DNA of 64,000 nt from an uncultured Bacilli bacterium (GTDB lineage Bacteria; Bacillota_I; Bacilli_A; RF39; UBA660). The position numbers and the translations under genes were made by a program. The stretch lies in contig CAKONZ010000007.1 of NCBI GenBank assembly GCA_934098525.1, forward strand, positions 16,769 through 80,768, given 5' to 3'. How positions within the stretch are numbered: the first letter of the stretch is position 1; each line of letters opens with the position of its first letter. The notes under the pieces are model-generated. The model saw only the letters and a list, made by a program, of their open reading frames with translations, did not search any database and had not been told where the DNA came from. Positions 16,655 through 24,875 of the stretch are shown here, piece by piece.

Positions 16655-17897
16655 TGAAAAACATAGTATGTCTTGGTATTTTGATAGAGGATTAGAAAAA
16701 AAAGCATTATTATTAGATGCATCTAATTTAGATTGGTTTGAATTTCCTCTTTTTAGTTCTATAAGAAAAGAAATATATAGGACGCTTGAAGATCCTAGTG
16801 ATGATATGGACTGGGGATATAGTTATCCTGGTGGCAAAAATCAACTTAGAGAATTAATTGCTGAGCATGAGTCATTTTTAGAAGATACAATTATTGATAA
16901 AAATGATGTAATTGTGGGAGGAAATGGTGTTACTGGTGTTCTAAATTTCATTAGCCAATTTTTAGTAAAAAAATCGATAGAATTAAATAAAAATGGAATT
17001 ATATATCCAGTTCCAGCATATGCAGGGTTATTGAAAAGTTTAACTTTTTACAATTTAGAAACAACAATTATTAATACAAGTCGGGAAAATAATTATTGCT
17101 TAACTTATGAAGATATTGTAAATAATTATAATGATAATACAATTGCAATTTTAATTACAAATCCTGGTAATCCTGCATGTTGTTATATTAAAGATAATGA
17201 TTTAAGGAAAATAATATCATTTGCAAAAAAAAAGAATATTTATATAATATTAGATGCTATATTTGAAGAATCTCCTAATGGAACAAATAAACTTGCTAGG
17301 TCATTTTTATTAAGTAATAATTATGAAAAATTAATTAAAATAAAAGGATTTAGTAAAGATATTCCTCAGTTAAGTGATTTAAGACTTGGATGGAGTATTT
17401 GTAAAAATAATGAATTTAATAAATTTATGCTAGAATTAGGTGAAATTACAAATTATTCAAATTCGACTTTTTTAGAATCTTTAGGAATAGTTGAAATGAA
17501 AACAAGGGTATTAAAAGATAAAAAAGAGACATCTAATTTAATTGTTGAATATAATAATGAAATAGAAAATTATCATAATAAAATAAATGAAACGATTAAG
17601 GAGACAATTGAATTAGTTAATAATAGTTCTATATTTGAAGATTGTATTATTCCGGAAGCTGGTAACATTTTGTTTATTAAGATAAAAAAAGAAATTTGCT
17701 CTAAAAATAACATTTTAGATTCTCATGATTTATTTGTATATATTTTGGAAAAAGGGAATATTCTTATTACACCGGGACATGTATTCGGATTAAAAATGGA
17801 AGAATTGTGGTTTAGAGTCACTGTCTCTAGAGGCAAAGAACAATTTATTAACGGATTAAAAAAAATAGAGGAAATTTTAGGTGATAATGATGAATGA
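16644..17897 (+). CDS. class I/II aminotransferase-like PLP enzyme (fold type I)
   Basis: The 417-residue protein has WGYSYPGGKNQLRELIAEH (substrate-binding region), GGNGVTGVLNFI, NPGNPACCYI with the conserved Asn, ILDAIFEES with the PLP-nitrogen Asp, and the Schiff-base lysine in KIKGFSKDIP followed by RLGWS. It would transaminate an amino acid or keto acid in the cluster's pathway; substrate unknown. It overlaps the threonine-synthase-like gene by 11 bases. The 3' end repeats the same TTTTAGGTGATAAT junction that ends the radical SAM gene, serving as ribosome-binding site for the next gene. Confidence 0.82.
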   Translation: MINNEKHSMSWYFDRGLEKKALLLDASNLDWFEFPLFSSIRKEIYRTLEDPSDDMDWGYSYPGGKNQLRELIAEHESFLEDTIIDKNDVIVGGNGVTGVLNFISQFLVKKSIELNKNGIIYPVPAYAGLLKSLTFYNLETTIINTSRENNYCLTYEDIVNNYNDNTIAILITNPGNPACCYIKDNDLRKIISFAKKKNIYIILDAIFEESPNGTNKLARSFLLSNNYEKLIKIKGFSKDIPQLSDLRLGWSICKNNEFNKFMLELGEITNYSNSTFLESLGIVEMKTRVLKDKKETSNLIVEYNNEIENYHNKINETIKETIELVNNSSIFEDCIIPEAGNILFIKIKKEICSKNNILDSHDLFVYILEKGNILITPGHVFGLKMEELWFRVTVSRGKEQFINGLKKIEEILGDNDE

Positions 17898-19113
17898 AAG
17901 AATTGTAGAAATTATAAAAAATATATTTTCTTTGCATGAAATAATTGATAATCCTACTTGCTATATATACGACTTAAAAGATATTTGCAAAAAAATAGAA
18001 AAAATGGAATTATATGCACCCAAAAATGTGAATTTGTATTATGCCATAAAAGCAAATCCCAACAAAGCTATTTTAAATTACATACGAAAATTTGATTTTA
18101 TAAAAGGTGTAGAGATTGCTTCTTCAGGAGAATTAAAAAAATCATTAGACTTGTATAGACCATATGAAATAATTTTTACTGGCCCTGGCAAAACTCCTTT
18201 GGAACTTGAAATGGCAATTCAAAAAGGCATTAGATTGATTAATTGTGAATCTATAGTTGAAGCTTATAGAATTAGTGAAATAGCATATCAAAATAATAAA
18301 ATTGTTGATATATTATTAAGAATAAATATTGATTATTATGTTGAAGGAGCAGATGAGCATATGGCTGGTTGTTCAACAAAAATGGGTATTGATGAAAAAG
18401 ATTTTAAAAAAAATCTAAAAGAAATAAAAAAATATAGCAATATAAATATAAAAGGAATTCATGTTTTTTCGGCAAGTGGGGTTTTAGATTATAAGTATCT
18501 CATTAAATATGTTAATTATGTCTTTAGATTAGTAAAAAAATTAGAAGATGAAAAAATTAATATTGATATAATTGATTTTGGCGGTGGAATAGGAATTGAT
18601 TATACAAAGGATAATTTTCAGTTTGATATAAAAAATTATTTCAATGAATTAAGTAAATTAATCAAAAATTTTGGCTATGACAAAAAGGAAATTATATTTG
18701 AATTAGGAAAATACATTGTTGGTGAATGTGGTTATTATGCTACAAAAATTATTGATATAAAAAATAACAAAAATCATAAACATATTGTAACTGCTGGTGG
18801 TGTTAATCATATGAGGTTACCTATTGCTACTGATAGAAAACATCCAGTATATATTATTAACAATTTCGAAGAAAAATTTTGTAAATATCAAGAAACTGTG
18901 CACAATGAAGTGGTTGATATTGAAGGACCATTATGTATGGATGAGGATAAAATTTCTTGGAATGAAAAAATTCATTGTGCCAATATTGGAGATATTGTTG
19001 TTTTAAGACAATCAGGTGCATATTGCTATAGCGCTTCAACTTTATGGTTTTTAAGTCATGATTTGCCAAAGGAAATAATAATAAATGAAAAGGATGAAAT
19101 TAGTTATGAATAA
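17890..19113 (+). CDS. PLP-dependent decarboxylase, ornithine/diaminopimelate type (fold type III)
   Basis: Alanine-racemase-fold decarboxylase of about 408 residues. It shows YYAIKANPN with the PLP lysine, GVEIASSGEL, FGGGIGIDY for phosphate binding, and EGPLCMDEDK with the active-site Cys contributed across the dimer. Relatives decarboxylate meso-diaminopimelate, ornithine, arginine or carboxynorspermidine. Here it is wedged between an aminotransferase and a ureohydrolase, pointing to a basic amino acid substrate. ATG 17890 follows AGGTGAT; GTG 17881 overlaps that site. The next gene overlaps its last codons. Confidence 0.85.
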   Translation: MNERIVEIIKNIFSLHEIIDNPTCYIYDLKDICKKIEKMELYAPKNVNLYYAIKANPNKAILNYIRKFDFIKGVEIASSGELKKSLDLYRPYEIIFTGPGKTPLELEMAIQKGIRLINCESIVEAYRISEIAYQNNKIVDILLRINIDYYVEGADEHMAGCSTKMGIDEKDFKKNLKEIKKYSNINIKGIHVFSASGVLDYKYLIKYVNYVFRLVKKLEDEKINIDIIDFGGGIGIDYTKDNFQFDIKNYFNELSKLIKNFGYDKKEIIFELGKYIVGECGYYATKIIDIKNNKNHKHIVTAGGVNHMRLPIATDRKHPVYIINNFEEKFCKYQETVHNEVVDIEGPLCMDEDKISWNEKIHCANIGDIVVLRQSGAYCYSASTLWFLSHDLPKEIIINEKDEISYE

Positions 19114-19969
19114 TTTAAGAAAAAAAACATTTCTTAATGTAAAATCAGATACGTTGAATTCAAAATATGATGCAACTTTTGTTGGCATGGTTTTTTACTC
19201 TCAAAAATGGTTGAAAGGTGTAGAGTTGGCGGCAGATAAAATTAGAGAATTATCTTTTAGATATTCGAATGCTGATGGAAGTAGTTATCCTATAAAAATT
19301 TATAATCCAGAGAGAGGTTATATATTAAATGATATTAAGATAAATGATTATGGTAATATTAATATTATGAATTTTAAAAAAAATTTTGATTTTTCCAAGT
19401 TTCCTATATTTGTTGGTGGTGATCATTCTATAACTTATTATACTATAAAATCTTTTTTTAATAAAAATAATATAACTATTTTACACTTCGATGCACATAG
19501 TGATTATCTTTCCGAATTTGAGGATTGTCCTCACGGATCTGTTATGTATAAATTAAAAAAAACTAAATGTGTTAAAAAAATTATACATTGTGGGTTGAGA
19601 GGAAATTTGAATACAGGACCTGGTATAGAAATGTCAAAGAATGATGGAAATATAGTTATTACAAAAAATGATTTATCTTATGAAAATATAATTAATTTCA
19701 TTGATTTTAATGAAGAAATATTTATTTCAATTGATACTGATTTTTTTGACATTAGTATTGCTCCAGGGACTAATTGTCCTGAACCAAATGGATTTTTATA
19801 TGAAGAGTTTAGAAAAATTATAGTAAAATTGATAAATAATTATAATATAATCGGCATGGATATTGTTGAATTTAATCCTAAACTTGATTGTTCAAATATA
19901 ACAGGTATTATGTTAACAAATTTAATAATTGATTGTATATCTGCAAAGAAGGAAAAAAATGATGAATGA
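19106..19969 (+). CDS. ureohydrolase family enzyme (arginase/agmatinase/guanidinase-like)
   Basis: The 287-residue protein contains the three manganese-binding signatures of the family: GGDHS, HFDAHSD and SIDTDFFD (usually SIDID), plus DIVEFNP near the end. Such enzymes hydrolyse guanidino groups (arginine, agmatine, guanidinobutyrate, formiminoglutamate). Next to the decarboxylase, an agmatinase-like step on a guanidino intermediate is a reasonable inference. ATG 19106 lies in the overlap with the decarboxylase end after AAAGGAT; ATG 19085 or 19094 are less well placed. Confidence 0.8.
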   Translation: MNNLRKKTFLNVKSDTLNSKYDATFVGMVFYSQKWLKGVELAADKIRELSFRYSNADGSSYPIKIYNPERGYILNDIKINDYGNINIMNFKKNFDFSKFPIFVGGDHSITYYTIKSFFNKNNITILHFDAHSDYLSEFEDCPHGSVMYKLKKTKCVKKIIHCGLRGNLNTGPGIEMSKNDGNIVITKNDLSYENIINFIDFNEEIFISIDTDFFDISIAPGTNCPEPNGFLYEEFRKIIVKLINNYNIIGMDIVEFNPKLDCSNITGIMLTNLIIDCISAKKEKNDE

Positions 19970-20759
19970 TAATATTTATGAAAAAAATCGTAAAGCATGG
20001 AACGAAGCAGTTAGATATCATAAAATTGGTAGAAAATATAATCTAGTTGATTTAATAAATCAAGGATTAGTATTAGATTCTATCGAAGACAAAATGTTGA
20101 AATCAAATAATTTATATAATAAAAGTATATGCCAATTATGTTGTAATAATGGTAGAGAACTTATTGCAATAAAAAACAAATATGATACTAGAAGAACAGT
20201 AGGATTTGATTTTTCTGATGAAGCAATAAAGGAAGCTAATGAATTAAAAAATTATTTTGACTGTGATGTGGAATTTTATAGATGTAATGTCTTTGACATT
20301 GATAAAAAATTTTTTAATAACTTTGATTATATATATATTACTGTTGGAACACTTAATTGGATTGAGAATTTAAAAGATTTTTTCTCACTAGTTTATAATT
20401 TGTTAGATAATAATGGAATCTTAATGATTTACGAATTACATCCAATAACCAGAATTTTTCCTGCTTTAAATTCGAAAGAATACTTAAATGGTAAAAGCAA
20501 AGAAATTTTATATGATTATTTTGATGAATCTATTGATAAGTATTATGATGGCTTGGATTATATTGGTAAAAAAAGATATAATTCAGTAGAAATAATAGAA
20601 TATAATCATACATTATCTAATGTAATAAATTCAATAATTCAGAGTCAATTAAGAATAGTTGAATTTAATGAATATAAAAATGATATTTCATCTGTGTATG
20701 AACATTTGCAAGAATTAGAAAAACTTCCATTATCTTATTCAATAATTGCAAAAAAATAA
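19959..20759 (+). CDS. SAM-dependent methyltransferase
   Basis: A class I Rossmann methyltransferase of about 266 residues. It has YEKNRKAWNEAVRYH near the start, QLCCNNGRELIAI (motif I, with NNG in place of GxG), VGFDFSDEAI (motif II) and NGILMIYELHP after the catalytic region. It would methylate an N or O of the cluster's product. ATG 19959 follows AAGAAGGA inside the ureohydrolase gene. It is the last gene of the overlapping run; a 70-base gap with its own promoter separates it from the ABC-F gene. Confidence 0.78.
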   Translation: MMNDNIYEKNRKAWNEAVRYHKIGRKYNLVDLINQGLVLDSIEDKMLKSNNLYNKSICQLCCNNGRELIAIKNKYDTRRTVGFDFSDEAIKEANELKNYFDCDVEFYRCNVFDIDKKFFNNFDYIYITVGTLNWIENLKDFFSLVYNLLDNNGILMIYELHPITRIFPALNSKEYLNGKSKEILYDYFDESIDKYYDGLDYIGKKRYNSVEIIEYNHTLSNVINSIIQSQLRIVEFNEYKNDISSVYEHLQELEKLPLSYSIIAKK

Positions 20760-20773
20760 TTTATTTAGGCGTG

Positions 20774-20802
20774 TTGCAATTATTGAACAAATAATATATA
20801 AT
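20774..20802 (+). promoter_or_regulatory. promoter of the ABC-F gene
   Basis: TTGCAA (20774-20779) and TATAAT (20797-20802) with a 17-base spacer, shortly before AGAAGGAGG. Confidence 0.6.
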
Positions 20803-20829
20803 ATATAGTCTATAGAAGGAGGGATTGAT

Positions 20830-22479
20830 ATGACTGAAATAAGCCTAAATAATATAAAAAAAAGTTTTGGATTTAATAATGTATTGGATGGGGTTAACTT
20901 AGAAATTAATACCGGAGATAGGGTTGCTATTGTTGGTAAAAATGGTGCTGGGAAAACTACTTTATTTAAAATTATAACAGGAATAGAAACAGTTGATTCA
21001 GGCAATGTAAGTATTCGAAAAAATAGTAAGATTGGATTTTTGGAACAAGTTCCTCCAAAATATAATTCTGATATTGTAGTGAATGATATTTTGATGACAT
21101 CATTTAACGAATTAATTCAAGTTTACGAAGAAATGAGAAATTTAGAAGAAAAGATGGTTGAACATAATTCTAATTTAGATAAAATAATGGATAGATATGG
21201 TAAACTTCAAGATTATTTTATGAGCAAAGATGGTTATGAAATAGAAAGTAATCTTTCTCGCATTTGCTCTGCTTTTAATATATCTGAAGAGATGCGTAAT
21301 CAAAAATTTGAGTCGTTGAGCGGAGGACAAAGAACGCTAGTTTATTTTGCAAAATTGTTGTTGGAACAGCCAGAAATCTTGCTCCTTGATGAACCAACCA
21401 ATCATTTAGATATTAAGACTATTGAATGGCTTGAAAAATTTTTGAAAAATTATAAAGGAACTGTTGTAATAAATTCACATGATAGATATTTTTTGGATAA
21501 GGTTGTTAACAAAACTATTTCATTAGAAAATGGAAAAAGTAAAGTTTATTTTGGAAATTATTCATATTTTGTTGATGAACAAGAACGTGAATTAATGGCT
21601 GAATTTCAAGATTTTAAATCCCAACAAAAACAAATTCAAGCAATGAAAGAAGCAATCAAAAGATATAGAGATTGGGGAAATCGTTCAAGCAACGAAAAAT
21701 TTTTTAAGGCTGCTGCCAACTTAGAAAAAAGACTTGAAAGAATGGAAATAATAGATAAACCTGAACTTCAAAAAAAGAAATTACCATTAAATTTTCATCA
21801 AAACGAAAGATCAGGTAATGATGTTATAAAATTACAAGACATAGAATTATCATTTGGGAATAACAAACTTTTAACTTCAGTCAATTTAGATATAAATTAT
21901 GGAGAAAAGATATGTTTGTTAGGAGATAATGGTAGTGGCAAATCAACGCTTATTAAAATAATATTGGGAGAATTGAAACCTGAAAATGGTAATATAATTT
22001 TCGGAAGCAATGTTAAAATTGGCTATTTGCCTCAACAGTTAACCTTTGATGATGAGTCTTTAACAATTCTTGAAGAATTTAGAAAAGAATTTAATGGAAG
22101 TGAAACTCAATTAAGGGCTACACTAGCTAAATTTTTCTTTAATGGTGAGAACGTTTTTAAAACAATTAATAAACTGTCCGGGGGAGAAAAAGTAAGATTA
22201 AAATTAGCTGAATTAATTCAAAAAGATATTAATTTTTTAATATTAGATGAACCTACAAATCATATTGATATTGACACTAGAGAGATGCTTGAATCTGCGT
22301 TGATTGATTTTGAGGGAACTATATTATTTGTATCTCATGACAGATATTTTGTAAATAAACTTTCTGAAAAAATTATTGAAATTAAGGATGGAAAAACAAC
22401 TTCATATTTAGGAAACTATGATTACTATTATGAAAAAAAAAATAACGAAGGTTTAAGTCAACATCTTTTAAAACGTTAA
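20830..22479 (+). CDS. ABC-F family ATPase, candidate ribosomal (self-)protection protein
   Basis: The 549-residue protein has two ABC domains and no membrane segments. Each has a Walker A (GKNGAGKTT and GDNGSGKST), a signature (LSGGQRTLVY and LSGGEKVRLK) and a Walker B with catalytic Glu (LLDEPTNHLD and ILDEPTNHID). A charged helical linker between them corresponds to the P-site tRNA interaction motif. ABC-F proteins act on the ribosome; a subset displaces antibiotics. Directly downstream of the enzyme cluster and with its own promoter, it may protect the producer from a translation-targeting product. Housekeeping ABC-F paralogues look similar, so resistance is inference. Confidence 0.88.
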   Translation: MTEISLNNIKKSFGFNNVLDGVNLEINTGDRVAIVGKNGAGKTTLFKIITGIETVDSGNVSIRKNSKIGFLEQVPPKYNSDIVVNDILMTSFNELIQVYEEMRNLEEKMVEHNSNLDKIMDRYGKLQDYFMSKDGYEIESNLSRICSAFNISEEMRNQKFESLSGGQRTLVYFAKLLLEQPEILLLDEPTNHLDIKTIEWLEKFLKNYKGTVVINSHDRYFLDKVVNKTISLENGKSKVYFGNYSYFVDEQERELMAEFQDFKSQQKQIQAMKEAIKRYRDWGNRSSNEKFFKAAANLEKRLERMEIIDKPELQKKKLPLNFHQNERSGNDVIKLQDIELSFGNNKLLTSVNLDINYGEKICLLGDNGSGKSTLIKIILGELKPENGNIIFGSNVKIGYLPQQLTFDDESLTILEEFRKEFNGSETQLRATLAKFFFNGENVFKTINKLSGGEKVRLKLAELIQKDINFLILDEPTNHIDIDTREMLESALIDFEGTILFVSHDRYFVNKLSEKIIEIKDGKTTSYLGNYDYYYEKKNNEGLSQHLLKR

Positions 22480-22633
22480 AACAATTATTTAAAATAATGT
22501 TTTGAACAAACAATTCTAAAAAAAGTAGCATTAAAAGTTATTGCTATTTTTATATCATTTGGTAAAATGAATATAGTGATTGATATAAATCAATCGTCTT
22601 TATGCGAAAGAGTTGTAAACCACTTCGTCGTAT

Positions 22634-22659
22634 GCACCAGACTAATTGATACTCGAACT
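22634..22659 (+). repeat. 26-base direct repeat, copy 1
   Basis: Identical to 25749-25774. It begins GCACCAGACTAATTG and ends ACTCGAACT. The GCACCA start resembles a tRNA 3' end and the tail equals the left arm of a tRNA terminator, so it looks like an element right end/att site. Confidence 0.85.
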
Positions 22660-22660
22660 A

Positions 22661-22697
22661 AAAACTACTCTCAAATCAAATTGAAAGTAGTTTTATT
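22661..22697 (+). terminator. intrinsic terminator after repeat copy 1
   Basis: AAAACTACT (22661-22669) pairs with AGTAGTTTT (22686-22694), with further TCAA/TTGA pairing inside, then T-rich sequence. Confidence 0.65.
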
Positions 22698-22699
22698 TT

Positions 22700-22787
22700 G
22701 TCAATTTAGAAACACACATGCAAATTGACATAATCAATTAGCATGTGGAGTTACATTTAGTAATTCAACTTTAAATAAGTTGTGAAT
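22700..22787 (+). other. cluster of overlapping inverted repeats
   Basis: GTCAATTT/AAATTGAC (22700-22707 and 22722-22729), CACATGC/GCATGTG (22715-22721 and 22741-22747) and ATTCAACTT/AAGTTGTGAAT (22763-22771 and 22777-22787). The first two are mutually exclusive. There is no open frame of note. They may be element-end recombination sites or part of a structured RNA. Confidence 0.45.
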
Positions 22788-22807
22788 AATTAATAATTAT
22801 ATATATA

Positions 22808-22907
22808 GATGGGATACTTGTGAAGGAATAACGATGTGTTGGCAACGCCAGTAAGCATACTTTGTATGTGAGCATTCATCTTACCTGGGGTACCCATCAT
22901 TTTTTTA
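22808..22907 (+). ncRNA. candidate structured RNA with its own terminator
   Basis: A closing stem GATGGG(A)TAC / GTACCCATC (22808-22817 with 22890-22898) encloses at least two hairpins, TGGC-AAC-GCCA (22840-22850) and GCATAC-TTT-GTATGT (22855-22869 region), and is followed by a run of T. This is a multibranched fold unlike a plain terminator. It does not match any riboswitch family I can recall. It is not coding in any frame of useful length. Confidence 0.45.
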
Positions 22908-22923
22908 TGCATTTATTAGAAGA

Positions 22924-22951
22924 TTGACATTTAAAAAATATAGTGTATAAT
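22924..22951 (+). promoter_or_regulatory. promoter of the island ABC transporter operon
   Basis: Consensus TTGACA (22924-22929), 16-base spacer, consensus TATAAT (22946-22951). Confidence 0.75.
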
Positions 22952-22959
22952 ATCAAGTA

Positions 22960-23100
22960 AGTGAGGAGATATAAATAATTATTTGTGAGCTATCTCGGGT
23001 ATTAGCCTACACGAACTTTCAAAAGTACGGAGTCACTAATTAGTGATTTGCCGTACTTTTTTCTATCTTTAAACGGTAATTCACAAGAAAAGATAGGAAG
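22960..23100 (+). promoter_or_regulatory. attenuator leader of the ABC transporter operon
   Basis: The leader holds a GAGATA/TATCTC stem (22966-22971 with 22991-22996), then a strong terminator, AAAAGTACGG (23021-23030) with CCGTACTTTT (23051-23060) enclosing the palindrome TCACTAATTAGTGA. A third hairpin, CTATCTTT (23063-23070) with AAAGATAG (23088-23095), covers the start of the ribosome-binding site. Transcription and translation can thus both be gated. It could be a riboswitch or an antibiotic-responsive attenuator; a short GTG frame at 22985-23005 might be a leader peptide. The ligand is unknown. Confidence 0.6.
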
Positions 23101-23108
23101 TGATTGAT

Positions 23109-24089
23109 TTGAATATTATTGAAGTAAAAAATCTTTCAAAGAATTATAAATATAAAGTTAAAAACGAAGAAAAAGGTTTTTTATATAATTTATTTAATGA
23201 ACAAGAAAAAGTTGTAGAAGCAGTTAATAATATTTCTTTTTGTGTTGAAGAAGGAGAAACAGTTGCATTTATTGGACCAAATGGTGCTGGTAAATCAACT
23301 ACTATAAAAATGTTAACAGGCATTCTATATCCAACAAAAGGTGATATTAAGATATGCGGTTTAACTCCAATTAAAGATAGAAACAAACTTGCTTTTAAGA
23401 TTGGTACTGTATTTGGTCAAAGAAGTCAATTATTGCCAAATTTACCATTAACAGAAAGCATGGAAATGTTTGGTGCAATGTATGATATGGATAAAGTTGC
23501 AATAAAGAAGAGAATAAATGAATTATCAGAATTATTTGATTTGAAAGAATTTATTAAGCAACCAGTTAGAAAACTTTCTTTAGGTCAAAGAATGAGGGCA
23601 GAAATTGCAACATCCTTAATACATAGTCCTAAAATTATATTTTTAGACGAGCCAACAATTGGACTTGATGTTGTTTCTAAAAAAAGTTTAAGGGATTTGC
23701 TTTTAAAAATTAATAAAGAAGAAAAAGTAACTATATTTCTGACTAGTCATGATACTGAAGATATTCAAAGTATTTGTGATAGATGCGTAATTATAAATCA
23801 TGGAAAAATAATTATTGATACTTCGACAAAGCAATTAATAAGTGATTATGTTAAAAATAAAAATATAATTATAACTCCAAATGTAGAGTTTGTAGAATTT
23901 CCTGAATTATCAGATGGTATGACATATATTAAGAAAAGTAAAAATCAAGTAATAGTTGGAGTTGATACTAAAAAAATACATACTCAAAAAGCCTTGCAAG
24001 AGTTAATAAAAGTTTTTGATATTGATGATGTTAATATAGATAATGAATCTCTTGAAAACATTATAAGGAGTATTTATGAAAAAAATTAA
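23109..24089 (+). CDS. ABC transporter ATP-binding protein (ABC-2 type, COG4586-like)
   Basis: The 326-residue ATPase has Walker A GPNGAGKSTT, a Q-loop GQRSQLLPNL, the signature LSLGQRMRAEI and Walker B IFLDEPTIGLD. The C-terminal extension of about 90 residues is typical of the multidrug/lipid-exporter ATPases paired with two permeases. TTG 23109 follows AGGAAG with eight bases; GTG 23100 overlaps that site. It lies between the two 26-base direct repeats with its two permeases, under the attenuator leader. Substrate unknown; export of a toxic compound is plausible. Confidence 0.85.
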   Translation: MNIIEVKNLSKNYKYKVKNEEKGFLYNLFNEQEKVVEAVNNISFCVEEGETVAFIGPNGAGKSTTIKMLTGILYPTKGDIKICGLTPIKDRNKLAFKIGTVFGQRSQLLPNLPLTESMEMFGAMYDMDKVAIKKRINELSELFDLKEFIKQPVRKLSLGQRMRAEIATSLIHSPKIIFLDEPTIGLDVVSKKSLRDLLLKINKEEKVTIFLTSHDTEDIQSICDRCVIINHGKIIIDTSTKQLISDYVKNKNIIITPNVEFVEFPELSDGMTYIKKSKNQVIVGVDTKKIHTQKALQELIKVFDIDDVNIDNESLENIIRSIYEKN

Positions 24090-24873
24090 GTTTGCTTTTA
24101 TTGTTATAAAAATCTTTATGAAAAACCAAATGCAAGATAGAACAAACTTAATATTAGATGTCTTCAATATGGTATCAAGATGCTTAATTGTGTTCTTACT
24201 ATATGCTTATATATTTAAGTTGCAAGGTGGGAGTATTAATGGAGTAGATTACAAAACAACAATGTGGAGTATGTTTATTTATTTTTGCATTATGATTTTG
24301 AATATTAGGAGATTAGATAATATTATAATGACAGAAGTTAAAAGTGGAAATGTTGAAATGTTTATGAATAAACCTACAAATTATTTAACAATTAGTTTTA
24401 TGAGAGTAATCGGTCAAGGTATATTTTCATTCTTATTCATAAGTATATTAGGATCTATAATTATGACATTATCTGTAGGTGTTCCTGATTTAAATTTGCC
24501 TATTTTTATACCTACATTTATAATTACATTATTTCTAGGTCAAATACTAGGCTTATTAATATATGGAATAATAGGACTTATGGCATTTTTTATGCAAGAT
24601 ATACGACCAATACATTGGATAGTAGATAAATTTGTAATGATACTTGGTGGAAGTTATTTACCAATATCGATGTTTCCAAATTTTATGAAAATAATTGCTT
24701 ATGCAAGTCCATTTGGTGCGATTAACTTTGCTTCAAGTACCGTGTATGATTCTTGGAATAATGAGTTTATTATGAGAATTGCATTACAATTGTTATGGAT
24801 AGGTATATTTAGTATATTGATGCACTATGTATATAAAAAATCAAAAGAAAAGGCAATGATAAATGGAGGTTAA
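24076..24873 (+). CDS. ABC-2 family permease subunit 1
   Basis: The 265-residue product has about six hydrophobic segments in the ABC-2 pattern (COG4587-like). It overlaps the ATPase gene by 14 bases and begins MKKIKFAFIVIKIFMKNQMQDRTN, with the amphipathic N-terminal helix of such permeases. It should pair with the next gene product to form the pore of an exporter driven by the upstream ATPase. Confidence 0.8.
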   Translation: MKKIKFAFIVIKIFMKNQMQDRTNLILDVFNMVSRCLIVFLLYAYIFKLQGGSINGVDYKTTMWSMFIYFCIMILNIRRLDNIIMTEVKSGNVEMFMNKPTNYLTISFMRVIGQGIFSFLFISILGSIIMTLSVGVPDLNLPIFIPTFIITLFLGQILGLLIYGIIGLMAFFMQDIRPIHWIVDKFVMILGGSYLPISMFPNFMKIIAYASPFGAINFASSTVYDSWNNEFIMRIALQLLWIGIFSILMHYVYKKSKEKAMINGG

Positions 24874-24875
24874 TT

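Noticed and set aside
22808..22907. Signal recognition particle RNA or tmRNA
   Set aside because: It lacks the SRP GGAA/AGCA apical motif and any tRNA-like end or tag-coding segment.
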